Assembly (NCBI GenBank): GCA_003427395.1
Contig: BFEA01000161.1
Location: 495,556-545,104 of the forward strand
Source: Chara braunii
Lineage: Eukaryota > Streptophyta > Charophyceae > Charales > Characeae
DNA: 49,549 bases
Direction: 5' to 3'
The notes beneath the pieces were generated by a model. It saw only the letters and a list, made by a program, of their open reading frames with translations. It was not told the origin of the DNA and did no database searches. The position numbers and the translations under genes are program-made. This document shows, in pieces, positions 9,007 through 18,748 of the stretch (position 1 is its first letter; each line of letters starts with the position of its first letter).

Positions 9007-9110
9007 AATCCGAAAAAAAAGTACGTTGTGCAACATTGCAATGCAAACAACTTTTGCCTGAGGGTCTTGGCGAAATTCCCAACCAAATTTGAGATAAAAA
9101 TAAAAACAAG
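9007..9110. repeat. Empty-site copy of the 704-bp element's target (169-bp tandem duplication)
   Basis: This contains AATCCGAAAAAAAA, then GCAAACAACTTTTGCCTGAG and GGTCTT, matching 8131-8185 joined to 8890-8950. The repeat period after removing the insertion is about 169 bp. Confidence 0.8.
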
Positions 9111-9159
9111 GGCGGTACTACAGGCTTCTGAAAAGTTGTAAACTCGTTCTATAACGTAC

Positions 9160-9275
9160 GTGCGTTGTATTCGAATACAACGTATCCCGTATGTTGTATT
9201 CGAATACAATGTATCCCGTATGTTGTATTCGAATACAACTTACCCCATACGTTGTATTCGTATACAAGGTACGTA
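9160..9275. repeat. Four tandem 29-bp units with the palindrome TTGTATTCGAATACAA
   Basis: Units of about 29 bp read GTTGTATTCGAATACAAC plus a spacer such as GTATCCCGTAT. The first three keep the perfect palindrome and the last is changed to TTCGTATAC. Related palindromes occur at 8035-8095, 13840-13975 and 14779-14856. From 9280 to 10170 and 10300 to 10790 I see no gene; 10555-10583 is a short (GTT)n tract. Confidence 0.8.
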
Positions 9276-10179
9276 CATTTTTTCAGGTTGAGAAGGCAGT
9301 CTGGCCCCCCATCCAAGACTTTAAGGCTCCCATCTGTTCACAATCCAACCACACCGAAACCAGTAAGCTTCCCAATGGGACCATCCCAGGTACTATTCCG
9401 ACTCAATCAGCTAATGGGCACATTGACGTGCAACGAAGGAACTGCTACCCTACCCATCCTCACGACAATTTTCCTACCGTATCCCCTACAACTACTATCC
9501 TACCTCAATGAGCAACACTTAGGACAATCACCCTTAGGATGATATCGACCGAACAGTAGTTACAAGCACCAGACTAGAGAGTAACCCCACCAGTCCTAGT
9601 GGAAGAGCAATCCTGCAAGCCTTGTCACCCGAGGCTTTCGGTTGCCTAACACACTCATTATCTCTACCAGTCCCACCGACGAACCAGGTTCCAAGTAGGT
9701 GTTGCATATCAGTTAGTGCACCCCCCCGTGGCACGTACAACCTAAACCATGAGAACCAGTACCAAGGATCGGTCTCCCCTGCCCGGAAATGTATATATGA
9801 ATGTATCCTACAAGACTCGATACTATGATTGTAAGTGGAAGTGAGATGCTTGAGGCCTGCCCCCGGGCAACATATGGTATTATTGAGTGATCTTGTAGTC
9901 ATGTGAAGTAGATGTATGTATGTGCGGGAAACGCAGAACCAGACTTGATACCAAAACCTATTGTGTGTGATTGTGATAGACTACTGAATGTACTAAGCAA
10001 TATTATAGGCAAGAGAGATCAACAGTGAGACCATTAGCCAACATCCTCAGGAGCCCACGAAGGCAAAATCCAACATACAACAAACCTGGACTGAGAACCC
10101 TTGGGTGGTGCGCAAGTCGTGTCTATATAAGCTCACCTTGCGTCAGCCCTAGGGGGGGGGTGTCTAGTCGTGCGTCATT

Positions 10180-10290
10180 CTAACGCCCTGCCGGTGTCCA
10201 TGCGCAAGGCTGCAATTGAGTTTTGAACCCGCAACCTCATACCACAATGCGCATTTCCAAACGGTGTTCTAACTATCTCATGCTGTTGCA
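10180..10290 (-). mobile_element. tRNA-derived SINE or tRNA pseudogene
   Basis: On the minus strand, GATAGTTAGAACACC (within 10262-10284) resembles a Pol III A box. GGTTGCGGGTTCAAAACTC (10218-10236) resembles a B box of GGTTCAAATCC type at normal tRNA spacing. The anticodon arm is not convincingly intact and the acceptor stem is not seen, so this is not a functional tRNA. The sequence continues past the tRNA part, as in a SINE head followed by its body, but no A tail or duplication could be defined. Confidence 0.5.
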
Positions 10291-10794
10291 ACATCTGCAA
10301 TGAGCACGATATCTCATCTAGAGCTAAGCATATTTGAAAAAGCCCTGTGGTACCCAAAGTCCTTTTCTCTTAAACCCGGGCGAGTGCACCTCAAATCCCT
10401 ACCGATATTGTGTACCCAGTTCCCTCTATATATTTTAACTTTCTACCCAAGCTACCACACGCAGTGTCTACTGACCACAGCTACGGTTAACCTATGACAA
10501 CCCCTGAATGACTCTGGTACAGGCCCCCTAGCAGGGCAACTCTTGTTGATTTCATTATTATTATTGTTGTTGTTGTTGTTGTTGGTGTTGCTCTGTTCAC
10601 TGGTTTTAATACTTTGCTTCTAAGGTCCTTTTCAATTCAGTCCTACCTCTCATCGTAGTCCGTCGTTACTGCTCTCTTTGAATATCTACTTTTGATTTGT
10701 CATTCACTGACCATATTCCTCCAATCACCGAGCGGAAATACTTCGCAACTTTGTGACGGTACCCTGCCACCCTCAACCCAGCGCATGACACACC

Positions 10795-10900
10795 CCTAAA
10801 CCATCGGTACCTTTCTCATCTACTGATGCCGAGCCTAAAAATGCCTTGCGCTCCAATTTTTGCCCAGCCTGGAGGCGGCAAGAAACGGTAGGGAAAAACT
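10795..10900 (-). mobile_element. Decayed SINE-like module fragment
   Basis: On the minus strand GGCTCGGCATCA then GGTACCGATGGTTTA parallels the end of the retroposon at 46556-46910 (GGCTCGGCATCAATAGCTGG, GGTACTGGTGGTTTA), with GCCTCCAGGCTGG upstream in both. No tail remains. Confidence 0.5.
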
Positions 10901-11163
10901 GTTGGTTAGGAACCATATTGCCCCATATGACCTGCTGCCACTAGTTGGAACGAAAGGCGGTCATAGTTTGTTGTTTTCACTCGTATAGCACGGGAGGCCT
11001 GGACAAACGTGCAGTCGGGTGTATTTTGGAAAGAGGGCTGACAACTTTGGAAAATAAAAAAGAAAGAGGGTTGACCGACAGTCATTTGCTCCTTGCCTCT
11101 CACCGAAGTCTTATCATAAAGAAACAACAAAACAAAGGAAATAACGCATCACAAGTTTTGAAG

Positions 11164-13815
11164 GTGATAGATGCCCCACTTAGAATTCTGGCATATCTAT
11201 GACAGCGATGGGTTGCCCGATAATGAATGACGAATGGGTTGGCCCTCCAGCCCTATCCAAATTAATGGCATGGAAGGACAAGCCCACCTCCCTCTTTGAT
11301 AGAGCTCTGGTAATCAATAATGTAGTATTTGCATCTCTATGGTACAAGTCTTTACTTTGGCACTTAAGTAAAGCAGCAACAAAAGCGCTCAGGGCCAAAG
11401 TCGCGACCTTCTTTTGGCGAGGAGATTGTGAAAAAACCAATGTGATAAATCGCGTAGCGTGGGGCTCGGTCGTGTAGCCGAAGGTAGGGGGAGGGTTGAG
11501 ACTAGTTGACCTGGTAACCTAGACACAAGCATTGCAACTGCAATGAATCAAGAAGTTGTTGTTATGTCCAAACTACCCTTGGGTACCCTTGGCCTTATAA
11601 CATCTGGCCCACCTGGCTCCAGCAACCACCCCAAAAGTTCACCTGACGACGTGGTTAGAGTATCGATTCTAGGCTATCCCGCACGAACTCTGGTCTGATC
11701 AACTGTCGGATAGCTTCTGGTCATCCCTACTGATAAATTGACGCAAATTACCACTTCCTGACAAACCCTACCCGAACTGATGGGAAGAAATAAGTAGGTA
11801 ACCCTCTTTGGAAACCGGTGGCTTACAGACTCTTTGGTCTATGTCAGAATTAGCATCGCAAACCTATAGAAAAGTTGGGTCAAGTAGGAAATTTTCCGTA
11901 TTAAAGACATGTGGGACAGCGAGAGAAATGATTGGAAGACAGTGGACCAATTGAGTGAATCCCTGTGGTACTGCCATCATATTGAACAACACACATAAGC
12001 AATTATTGAGTCAAGCCCCCTGGTCTGACATAAAATTTTGCGACGGGGGCCTACACTTAAGGAAGGGGATTGAGACGCAGTTGGGGGGAACTCGGGACGT
12101 GTGGGCCGAATTCATATGTCGGACCCACGAATGACCCTGATAGAATATTACAGTATACAGAATGCAGGGCAACCAGACTCCTTTTGAATGGCAGGACCGG
12201 GACACCTTGTATAGAGTAAGAGTCATAGAGGAAGGGGGCTGACAAGTGGTTTTCCAGCCATAGACAATCATTCATGAGCTAGCTTTTGACCCACTAGAAT
12301 GGCAGTGGGTAGCTCCCTTACGACGAACTGCCCCCCCCCCCCAAAATGCAAGGATGACAGTAAAATCTATGTATCGAATGTTAAGGCCCAAGAGAAAGTT
12401 GAGAGACTTTATTACTGGGCGATGGGCTAAACACCTCAATGTGGACCACCGCCGACTTACACCAATTAAGGGTTCCAAGAGCAGAGGGTGAAACCAGCCA
12501 ATACCACTTCGTTGCAGTGGCAAATAGTACATCGATGTCTGCCAACCAACGACTGACTGATAGACCACACCAATTTGGAACAGAATGGGTTAGCCCCGCC
12601 CTCGTGTCTGCGATGCTTTCAATTTTTCCGGCCTGCAAGAAGAATGAAACAATAGAACATATTTTTATGCAATGCCCGATCGCGCTGTTTACATGGAGAC
12701 AGTGGGATCAAGTATGGAGAAAGATGGGCATAGAAAGCCCCTGGCATTGGTCCTGGCAGGACATTGGCCAATGTAGGAAAAAACAACCTTCACAGACAAC
12801 ATGTATAGATTGGGGAGGCGAGCAGTGTTGTGGGCTTTATGGTGGCAGCGGTGCCTGTTGACCATGGAAAAAGTATGCGTAGAAGGACTGGAGGTCACTG
12901 AACAAATTCAACAGCAAATCCAACTAGAATTGATACTCCGAACTGGACTTGTACCAACAGATAAGAGATATGAAACGGACAATCACAAACTTCAGTAAAT
13001 AATGGTTGCGGGGGGAGAGGGGAGGGTGGATAGCAATGCTCGAATGGAGTAGGGATGCCCCGGGTAGTAACCAAGTCCTAGAGGGAGCAAGAGACTACAG
13101 ACTAGTTTTCAGAGACAGGACCTGTATTGAACCTTCTTTCCCATTCCGCCCGGGATCCTTTTCCCCCACACGCCCTCTCCTTAACTGAAATCCGGTACCC
13201 CCCGGGGAGCGGACCTCCCACCCCAGAAAAGCACAAGGAAGCAGCTCAAGCGGAAGGTCACAATTAGCGAGAAGGCAGCCTGCGGAGGAGGAGGGTAGCC
13301 ACTCTTTGGAGCGTTTTGACAGCTTAGTCGAGCCAAACAAAGGATATAAAGGTGGGTCTACAATGCTGTTCATAGCGCACGTCCAAGGCCAAGTCTTTTC
13401 AGATCACTTATCCTAATACCTGCCAGGTCGACATAGTATGGTTCAACCTTAGCGGTTTGTAATGGGGGAACTACTATGAGGCCTGTGACAGTTGTGGGGA
13501 GAGAGAGGAACCAGTTAGTGGTTGCAGATATTTGGGGCCTGGTACAAGGCGAGGATGTTTTCTCCCTTTCTGCAACAACCTGCTCAGTCAATCCTCAGGA
13601 CTTAAGAGTAATCAATGCTGGCAGGTATCTCTCAAAGCCCAGTTTTTCAAATCCTGTTTGTATATGGGACTCTGGACCCGTTTTCCAGCAGGTGACGCTC
13701 CCACAAATAGCTGGAGCCTCTCTCTGGGTGTTAGTGGTGTCTGTTCTTATCAGCACCACTACCGTCTTTTGAGCCTCTCTCTGGTGTTAGTCGTGTCTGC
13801 TCTTATCAGCACCAC
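11164..13815 (+). mobile_element. 5'-truncated, heavily decayed L1-type LINE
   Basis: Fragments in several frames match the better LINE at 35061-45274. 11170-11477 encodes INNVVFASLWYKS and FFWRGD..K.NVINRVAW, like 42780-42960. 12640-12960 encodes ETIEHIFMQCP, RRAVLWALW and IQQQIQ, like 44190-44470. 13655-13800 carries the LINE 3' tail module (GGACCCGTTTTCCAGCAGG), with a 54-bp internal duplication. Between these, many stops and frameshifts destroy the ORF2 C-terminus. ORF1, endonuclease and RT core are absent, a typical 5'-truncated insertion. No poly(A) or duplication was found; the 3' end abuts palindromic repeat sequence. Confidence 0.8.
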
Positions 13816-13985
13816 TACCGTCTTCCCCCGAACATAACGCATATGCGTTGTATTTGACTTTTCCAAAAAAAACAGTTTTCTAAAGTCAAGACCCTTTTCT
13901 TCAAATACAAGGGCACTTCAAATATAACGCATATGCGTTATATTTGAATTTCATGAAGAGAAAATTGTTGTATTCGAAAATAACC
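13815..13985. repeat. Palindromic repeat sequence with CCGAACATAACGC end
   Basis: One end CTACCGTCTTCCCCCGAACA matches the terminus of the MITE-like element at 5747. It is followed by ATAACGCATATGCGTT palindromes at about 13834 and 13925. No second matching terminus is seen. Confidence 0.5.
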
Positions 13986-14083
13986 TTTTTTTTCCCCCCT
14001 GAAGGTCAACGCCTGCTCCGTTCTTGCCCTTGTGAATAGGAGAAGCCCGTGCATGCCAATAATCACAGATCACTGCCCATGCT

Positions 14084-14343
14084 NNNNNNNNNNNNNNNNN
14101 NNNNNNNNNNNNNNNNNNNNNNNNNNNNNNNNNNNNNNNNNNNNNNNNNNNNNNNNNNNNNNNNNNNNNNNNNNNNNNNNNNNNNNNNNNNNNNNNNNNN
14201 NNNNNNNNNNNNNNNNNNNNNNNNNNNNNNNNNNNNNNNNNNNNNNNNNNNNNNNNNNNNNNNNNNNNNNNNNNNNNNNNNNNNNNNNNNNNNNNNNNNN
14301 NNNNNNNNNNNNNNNNNNNNNNNNNNNNNNNNNNNNNNNNNNN
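14084..14343. other. Assembly gap (260 N)
   Basis: A run of N directly followed by (CT)n. The gap probably spans more of the same microsatellite. Its true length is unknown. Confidence 0.99.

Positions 14344-14424
<81 letters not shown>
14344..14424. repeat. (CT)n microsatellite after the gap
   Basis: Pure CT repeat adjoining the N run. 14425-14760 holds nothing I can support as a gene. Confidence 0.98.
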
Positions 14425-14427
<3 letters not shown>

Positions 14428-14775
14428 CTCTCCGTGAGCGAAGACGCTTCTGACAACCAAGAAAGTGGTGTAGCCAAGAAAGCGGAAAAATAAGAAAGTC
14501 ACTCACATTACCGTGGTCATTGAGACAAAAAAGAAAGGGGTTGTATTTGTCCATGTTATAGCGGAAGATTCATTCACATTTTGCACATTTGCTGAGGAGT
14601 GGAGCAAGGGCCCAAGTAGGGGAAAGGAATAAAACTCAACCCAAAACATGGAAAGGTACATTGCTACTTTACTTTTACCTTTTTGCCAAGGCTTTGAGTC
14701 CCCCAACCGTGGTCCATAACTGAGCCTACTCGGCCTGGACCCGACCCCCTTGTGCAAGCAAAGTCGGTCTTGTTC

Positions 14776-14870
14776 ACTCGAACATAACGCATATGCGTTG
14801 TAAACGAATACAATGCATGGTATGCATTGTATTCGTTTACAACACATATGCTTTATCTTCAGGGGAAGAC
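14776..14870. mobile_element. Near-perfect palindromic MITE-like element
   Basis: Arms of about 36 bp (14784-14819 and 14821-14856) containing GTAAACGAATACAATGCAT pair almost perfectly around a minimal centre. The outer part retains mutated CGAACATAACGC and GGGGAAGACGATAG ends of the family seen at 5747-5857. Such a hairpin would extrude or be transcribed as a long stem. Confidence 0.6.
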
Positions 14871-15042
14871 GATAGCAATGGAGGAAGGGTTTTTCAAAAA
14901 AAAAAAAAAAAAAAGCTCGGAGGGTGATTGCATTCAGATTCATCCAGTGCAACCTAGAAATATGGGCAGATGCATTCAGAAAAGTGCAAAGTAGAATGAA
15001 GCCCAACTGTATACAAGCTATACAGCTGCATACCTGCCATAC

Positions 15043-17409
15043 TGCGACGCCCAACGTGACTTCCTGATCGGAGTGGGGTATGGGCCTGGAAGTGCGAAAA
15101 GGGGTGTGCCAAGGATTTTTGGGAAAATGGGGGAGTCTTAAGGGTATGAATGCAATTAGGCGAATAAGGGGTGCGTGCGCAAGGGACTCAAGGCCCGATG
15201 AGGCCGGAGAACTGGCGGCGACGGTTTACGGGGAAGTCCCTCCGCGGTGGAGGCGGTCCCGAAAAGTTAGGCCGTCGGGGGCCGCCACGTGGCGCAGGCC
15301 GCCTCGTACTCGGATTGGGGCTTCAGAATTTCGGAGTTCTCTATTCCCCGCTACGTCGACAATTCACACAAAACGTACTGGGCCAATAGGGGGCTATGGC
15401 CGGCCACAGAACGACGCTGAATTGATGATACGGGAGAAGAAGGCGGAAAGGAGGGAAACTGGTGGTCATGACAACAAATCCCGGGTGGGTGAAGTAGTAG
15501 GTATGGTCGGGGAAAGGGAAATCAGAGCACCGAGGGTCGCTAGAGGTGGCGCAGTGAAATTCCCGCGGACATGGTCGATTCTCCGTGTGACAGGGGTATC
15601 GCAGCCTTATGAGTTCGTTTATCCAAGGGGTGAAATACTCCGGGTCGTAGGATGAGTCTGAGCTCCAAGATCGCGTCATGGTATCATTGTAGATGGGACA
15701 ACTCGGGTCGGGTTATCATCACCGCACACGGGCACGTGCAGGACAGGCGAACTTAGTTGTGCCTCATCGTGCCCATACGGGCTGACAGTTCCGCCGCGAA
15801 TCTTTTTGGGTGGGCGAATCGACGCATGGGAATGCGTGTAAGAGCGCGACTTGGATCGCGTTTACCCGTGTTCTCGCGCGGCATTCGCGGGACCCGACTT
15901 CGGATTGTCTAATTGCTTCGTAAGTTTCGATTATGCAGGATGCAACCATATCACAACTCCATCGTGAGACAAGCAGAAACGAGAACAAAATCGCTATCGG
16001 GGCCAAATTCTTATCCCATCTACGGCTGCATCAGGTGCAGGCAAAAATTCGACACAAACAAAAAGCAAGGACAGGGATTCTCCGCAAAAAGATAGACGAG
16101 CAGGCATAACATTCATACATCCATACATTCGACAATCATACACATAATGCAATCGAGACGGACATCGCAAGGATAGGTGTGAGCAAAAACCCAAGCCCAG
16201 ATTCCAGAAAGCCAAAACGAAAATAAGAACGGGCAAATCACCCGGAGCCGCAATCAAAATGTATGTACACAGATGAAGAGGGGGAAGAGACAAAGAAACA
16301 GCAAATTCGCGTCCATCGACCTCAACTCTCTCCTCCTCTCTCTCTCCCTCTCCGATGCGGACAGTCCGTCGTCACGCACCAACCCACGAAGTTGTTACCC
16401 CGCTTAGTCTTCCCGCACCCGTCGGATTCGCCCGTGCCCACAGTCTGTCGTGGCCCACGTCAATCCCTCGCGTTCGGTACCAGCCCGTCGGGTCGCCCAA
16501 CTCCTACTCTACTCACCTCTTACTTCGCTCGTGTGCCGACCCTTCCTGATCGCGCAGCCCCGAGCTTCCAACAATGGGTTAAGAGAGCTGACTAATCGCG
16601 CAACCGAAATTTATAGTGTGCATGCATGCGCGAAGAACACGGAATTATCAGGACTTAGAGTGGGGTTAGAGAGGGAGCGCCTGCGTTCTGCATGATCGAC
16701 CGCGACGTGGGGGACGTAACCCTTCTCCACGCATCGATCCGAGCATGCAAGCCGCGACTTACAAAAATTTCAGCAAAAGAAAGAGAGGGAGGGCGGGAGA
16801 GACGAAGTGCAAGAAGAAAGATACAGTTACAATGGCGCCCGCCCAAAATTACAGTAACACACACGATTAAGGGCGCCTACTAATCAGAGTACCGTTGCAG
16901 CCGCATGAAGAAGCGCGTAGACCAAAGGCGCCGCGTGGCAGGAAAAATCCTAATTACTGAATTCCTAAATTCCTATCTAAGACAGAAAGGAAAAAAGCAC
17001 AAATTCCAGAAGGAAAGTCCGAAATTCCGAGAGTCATCGGGGCTTGACAAAATTCAAAAAGGATCCAAAAGAAAATTTAAAAAGAACGAAGCAACTTCCC
17101 GCGCGATGTCCGCGCCCAAAAGATTGAAACTGAACCGAAAGAAACAACGTCAACATTTATTAATCGCGCGCGCGTGCGGCGACGCGCCAGACATCCATCC
17201 GACCAATCAACCAACCGGCCTTCCCAAGACACACCCAGCTCCGTGCCCAGCCATTCGAAAAAGAAGTGACGAAAAGGATGAAAAAGCGAGGACACTGATG
17301 CAATTCCCTACTGATCCCGATCTCCCGTAATTGGCCCAATCTTCCCAGCTTAGGACCCCTCGTTGCAACCGCACAGGAAATCGTGCGTTACAGAAAGTGG
17401 TTCGTCACA
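15043..17409 (-). repeat. 3' LTR (uninterrupted copy)
   Basis: A full-length LTR, identical in layout to the right-hand LTR. In coding orientation it runs from TGTGACGAACC (at 17409) to GGGCGTCGCA (at 15043). No coding frame in it is supported. It provides the uninterrupted sequence (GGGGGACGTAACCC at about 16710) that proves the insertion in the other LTR. Confidence 0.9.
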
Positions 17410-17418
17410 TATGTGACG
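17403..17418. repeat. 16-bp palindrome at inner edge of 3' LTR
   Basis: CGTCACATATGTGACG spans the LTR boundary: the LTR end CGTCACA, TA, then TGTGACGCCCAAAG, which resembles the other LTR terminus TGCGACGCCCAACG. No clear polypurine tract is seen at the expected place. 17419-18227 contains no supportable gene. Confidence 0.7.
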
Positions 17419-18227
17419 CCCAAAGGGTTCCAATATTAGCAAGCTTCTGCTTGCTTGTTGACACGTGTCGATTTCTCTAATCGATCGACACGCGGAGCAT
17501 CTCTGTCTATGCCACTTACTGTTCAATTGCGTGTGGACGTCATCCACGTGACAACATTGCTCTTCTACTAGTTCCTCAGATTGGGTTCTCGACGATCCAA
17601 GGACGGGATCCTTCTCGTGCCGTCGCCGCGACACGCGTCCATTACCGCTGCATCAGTAATTAACCGGAAGGGGAAAGGGAAGGCGATACGCATATGAGGG
17701 AGGGCGAGGCGGCTCCATCGTAAGCTCAGGTATGAAGCGCCCGATCGCGGTAAGGTCGTAGGGAAGATCTTGAAAACGGACAACGCGATGGAAATGGGGG
17801 AACCGCTGGCCGGTGCGGGGAAGGGAAGCAAGGTAGTCTGGGTAAAGGGAGACGAGGGTTCGAAGGACGTCTGTGCGGAACCGATCATGGTCCTCGCACG
17901 CGGGAAAGGTCCCCGTAACGATGCAGTAAACCTCTATATGGTTACGGCCTCGCCACGCGGCGCTAAGGAGTAGAACGTGGAGGGGGTAATCGGGGAGCGC
18001 ACCGAACGGAAGGGTGGGGGTGGACAGTCAGTTATAGGCGAGCGGAGTAGAAATGTCGGAAGGTGGCGATGGGGAAGGGATTACGGGGGAAGACGACGCG
18101 ATGGAAATACTGATTGAAAGAGAGATAGTTAAGGGGACGGTGGTATATGGATCGGGGACGAAGGGCGAAGCTCCTCATTGACACGTTGACGAATTGGGGG
18201 ACGGGCGGAGGCGGAGGGTGACGGGGA

Positions 18228-18720
18228 TCAGGATCGGGGTCGGCGCCTTGTCGTCACGACGTTCGAGGTCATGGCAGCAAGGTTCCCATGTTCCGGCTTG
18301 GGCAGCTCGAGATCCTTGGAAGAATCGTTCAATGGGGGGTCAATCGCCGACCTCTTTCCCTCCGCGACCTCTTTCTTGCGCTGTGCGGCAGCCTCAGGGC
18401 TCCCCTCTCGTCGATCCGGTCCTGGCACCCACTCGAGCTCGTCGTCGCGCGTTGGCTCCTGGTCGTCTCCGCTTTCCACCTCTTCGTCGTCGTCTTCGTA
18501 CTCCTCTTCACTTGGCTCGCCCTCGTTGTGCTCACTATAGGCTTCCTCCTCTTCTTCCGAAGTCTCCTCCCCTGCTTCTTCCTCTTCTTCTTCTTCAGCT
18601 TCCGCCGACTCTTCTGCTGCTTCGCGTTCTTCTTCCTCGTCCTCGGCCAACCGGGCCGCTGCTTCCCCGACTTCTCTCCTCAATTCTCCTTCCGATTCTT
18701 CTTCTGCCTCCTCTTCTGCT
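18228..18720 (-). CDS. Glu/Asp-rich ORF of the gypsy element
   Basis: A minus-strand frame of 151 codons (open further upstream to about 18725) is dominated by glutamate with Ser, Ala and Asp in its first half. It ends with a more mixed basic tail (TTRRRPRS). It starts right where the RT frame ends, in a different frame, where RNase H and integrase would be expected. It may be the acidic end of the ancestral polyprotein, brought next to RT by an internal deletion, or low-complexity chance coding from a GAA-rich tract. No domain is recognised. Confidence 0.35.
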
Positions 18721-18748
18721 CTAGAATAGCGGAAATCGCTTCCGGTTG

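Noticed and set aside
9165-9542. ORF over the palindromic repeats
   Set aside because: The first third translates tandem palindromes and the rest has no recognisable motif.
14063-14554. Open frames across 14084-14343
   Set aside because: The middle is an N gap and the rest is (CT)n; no real coding evidence.
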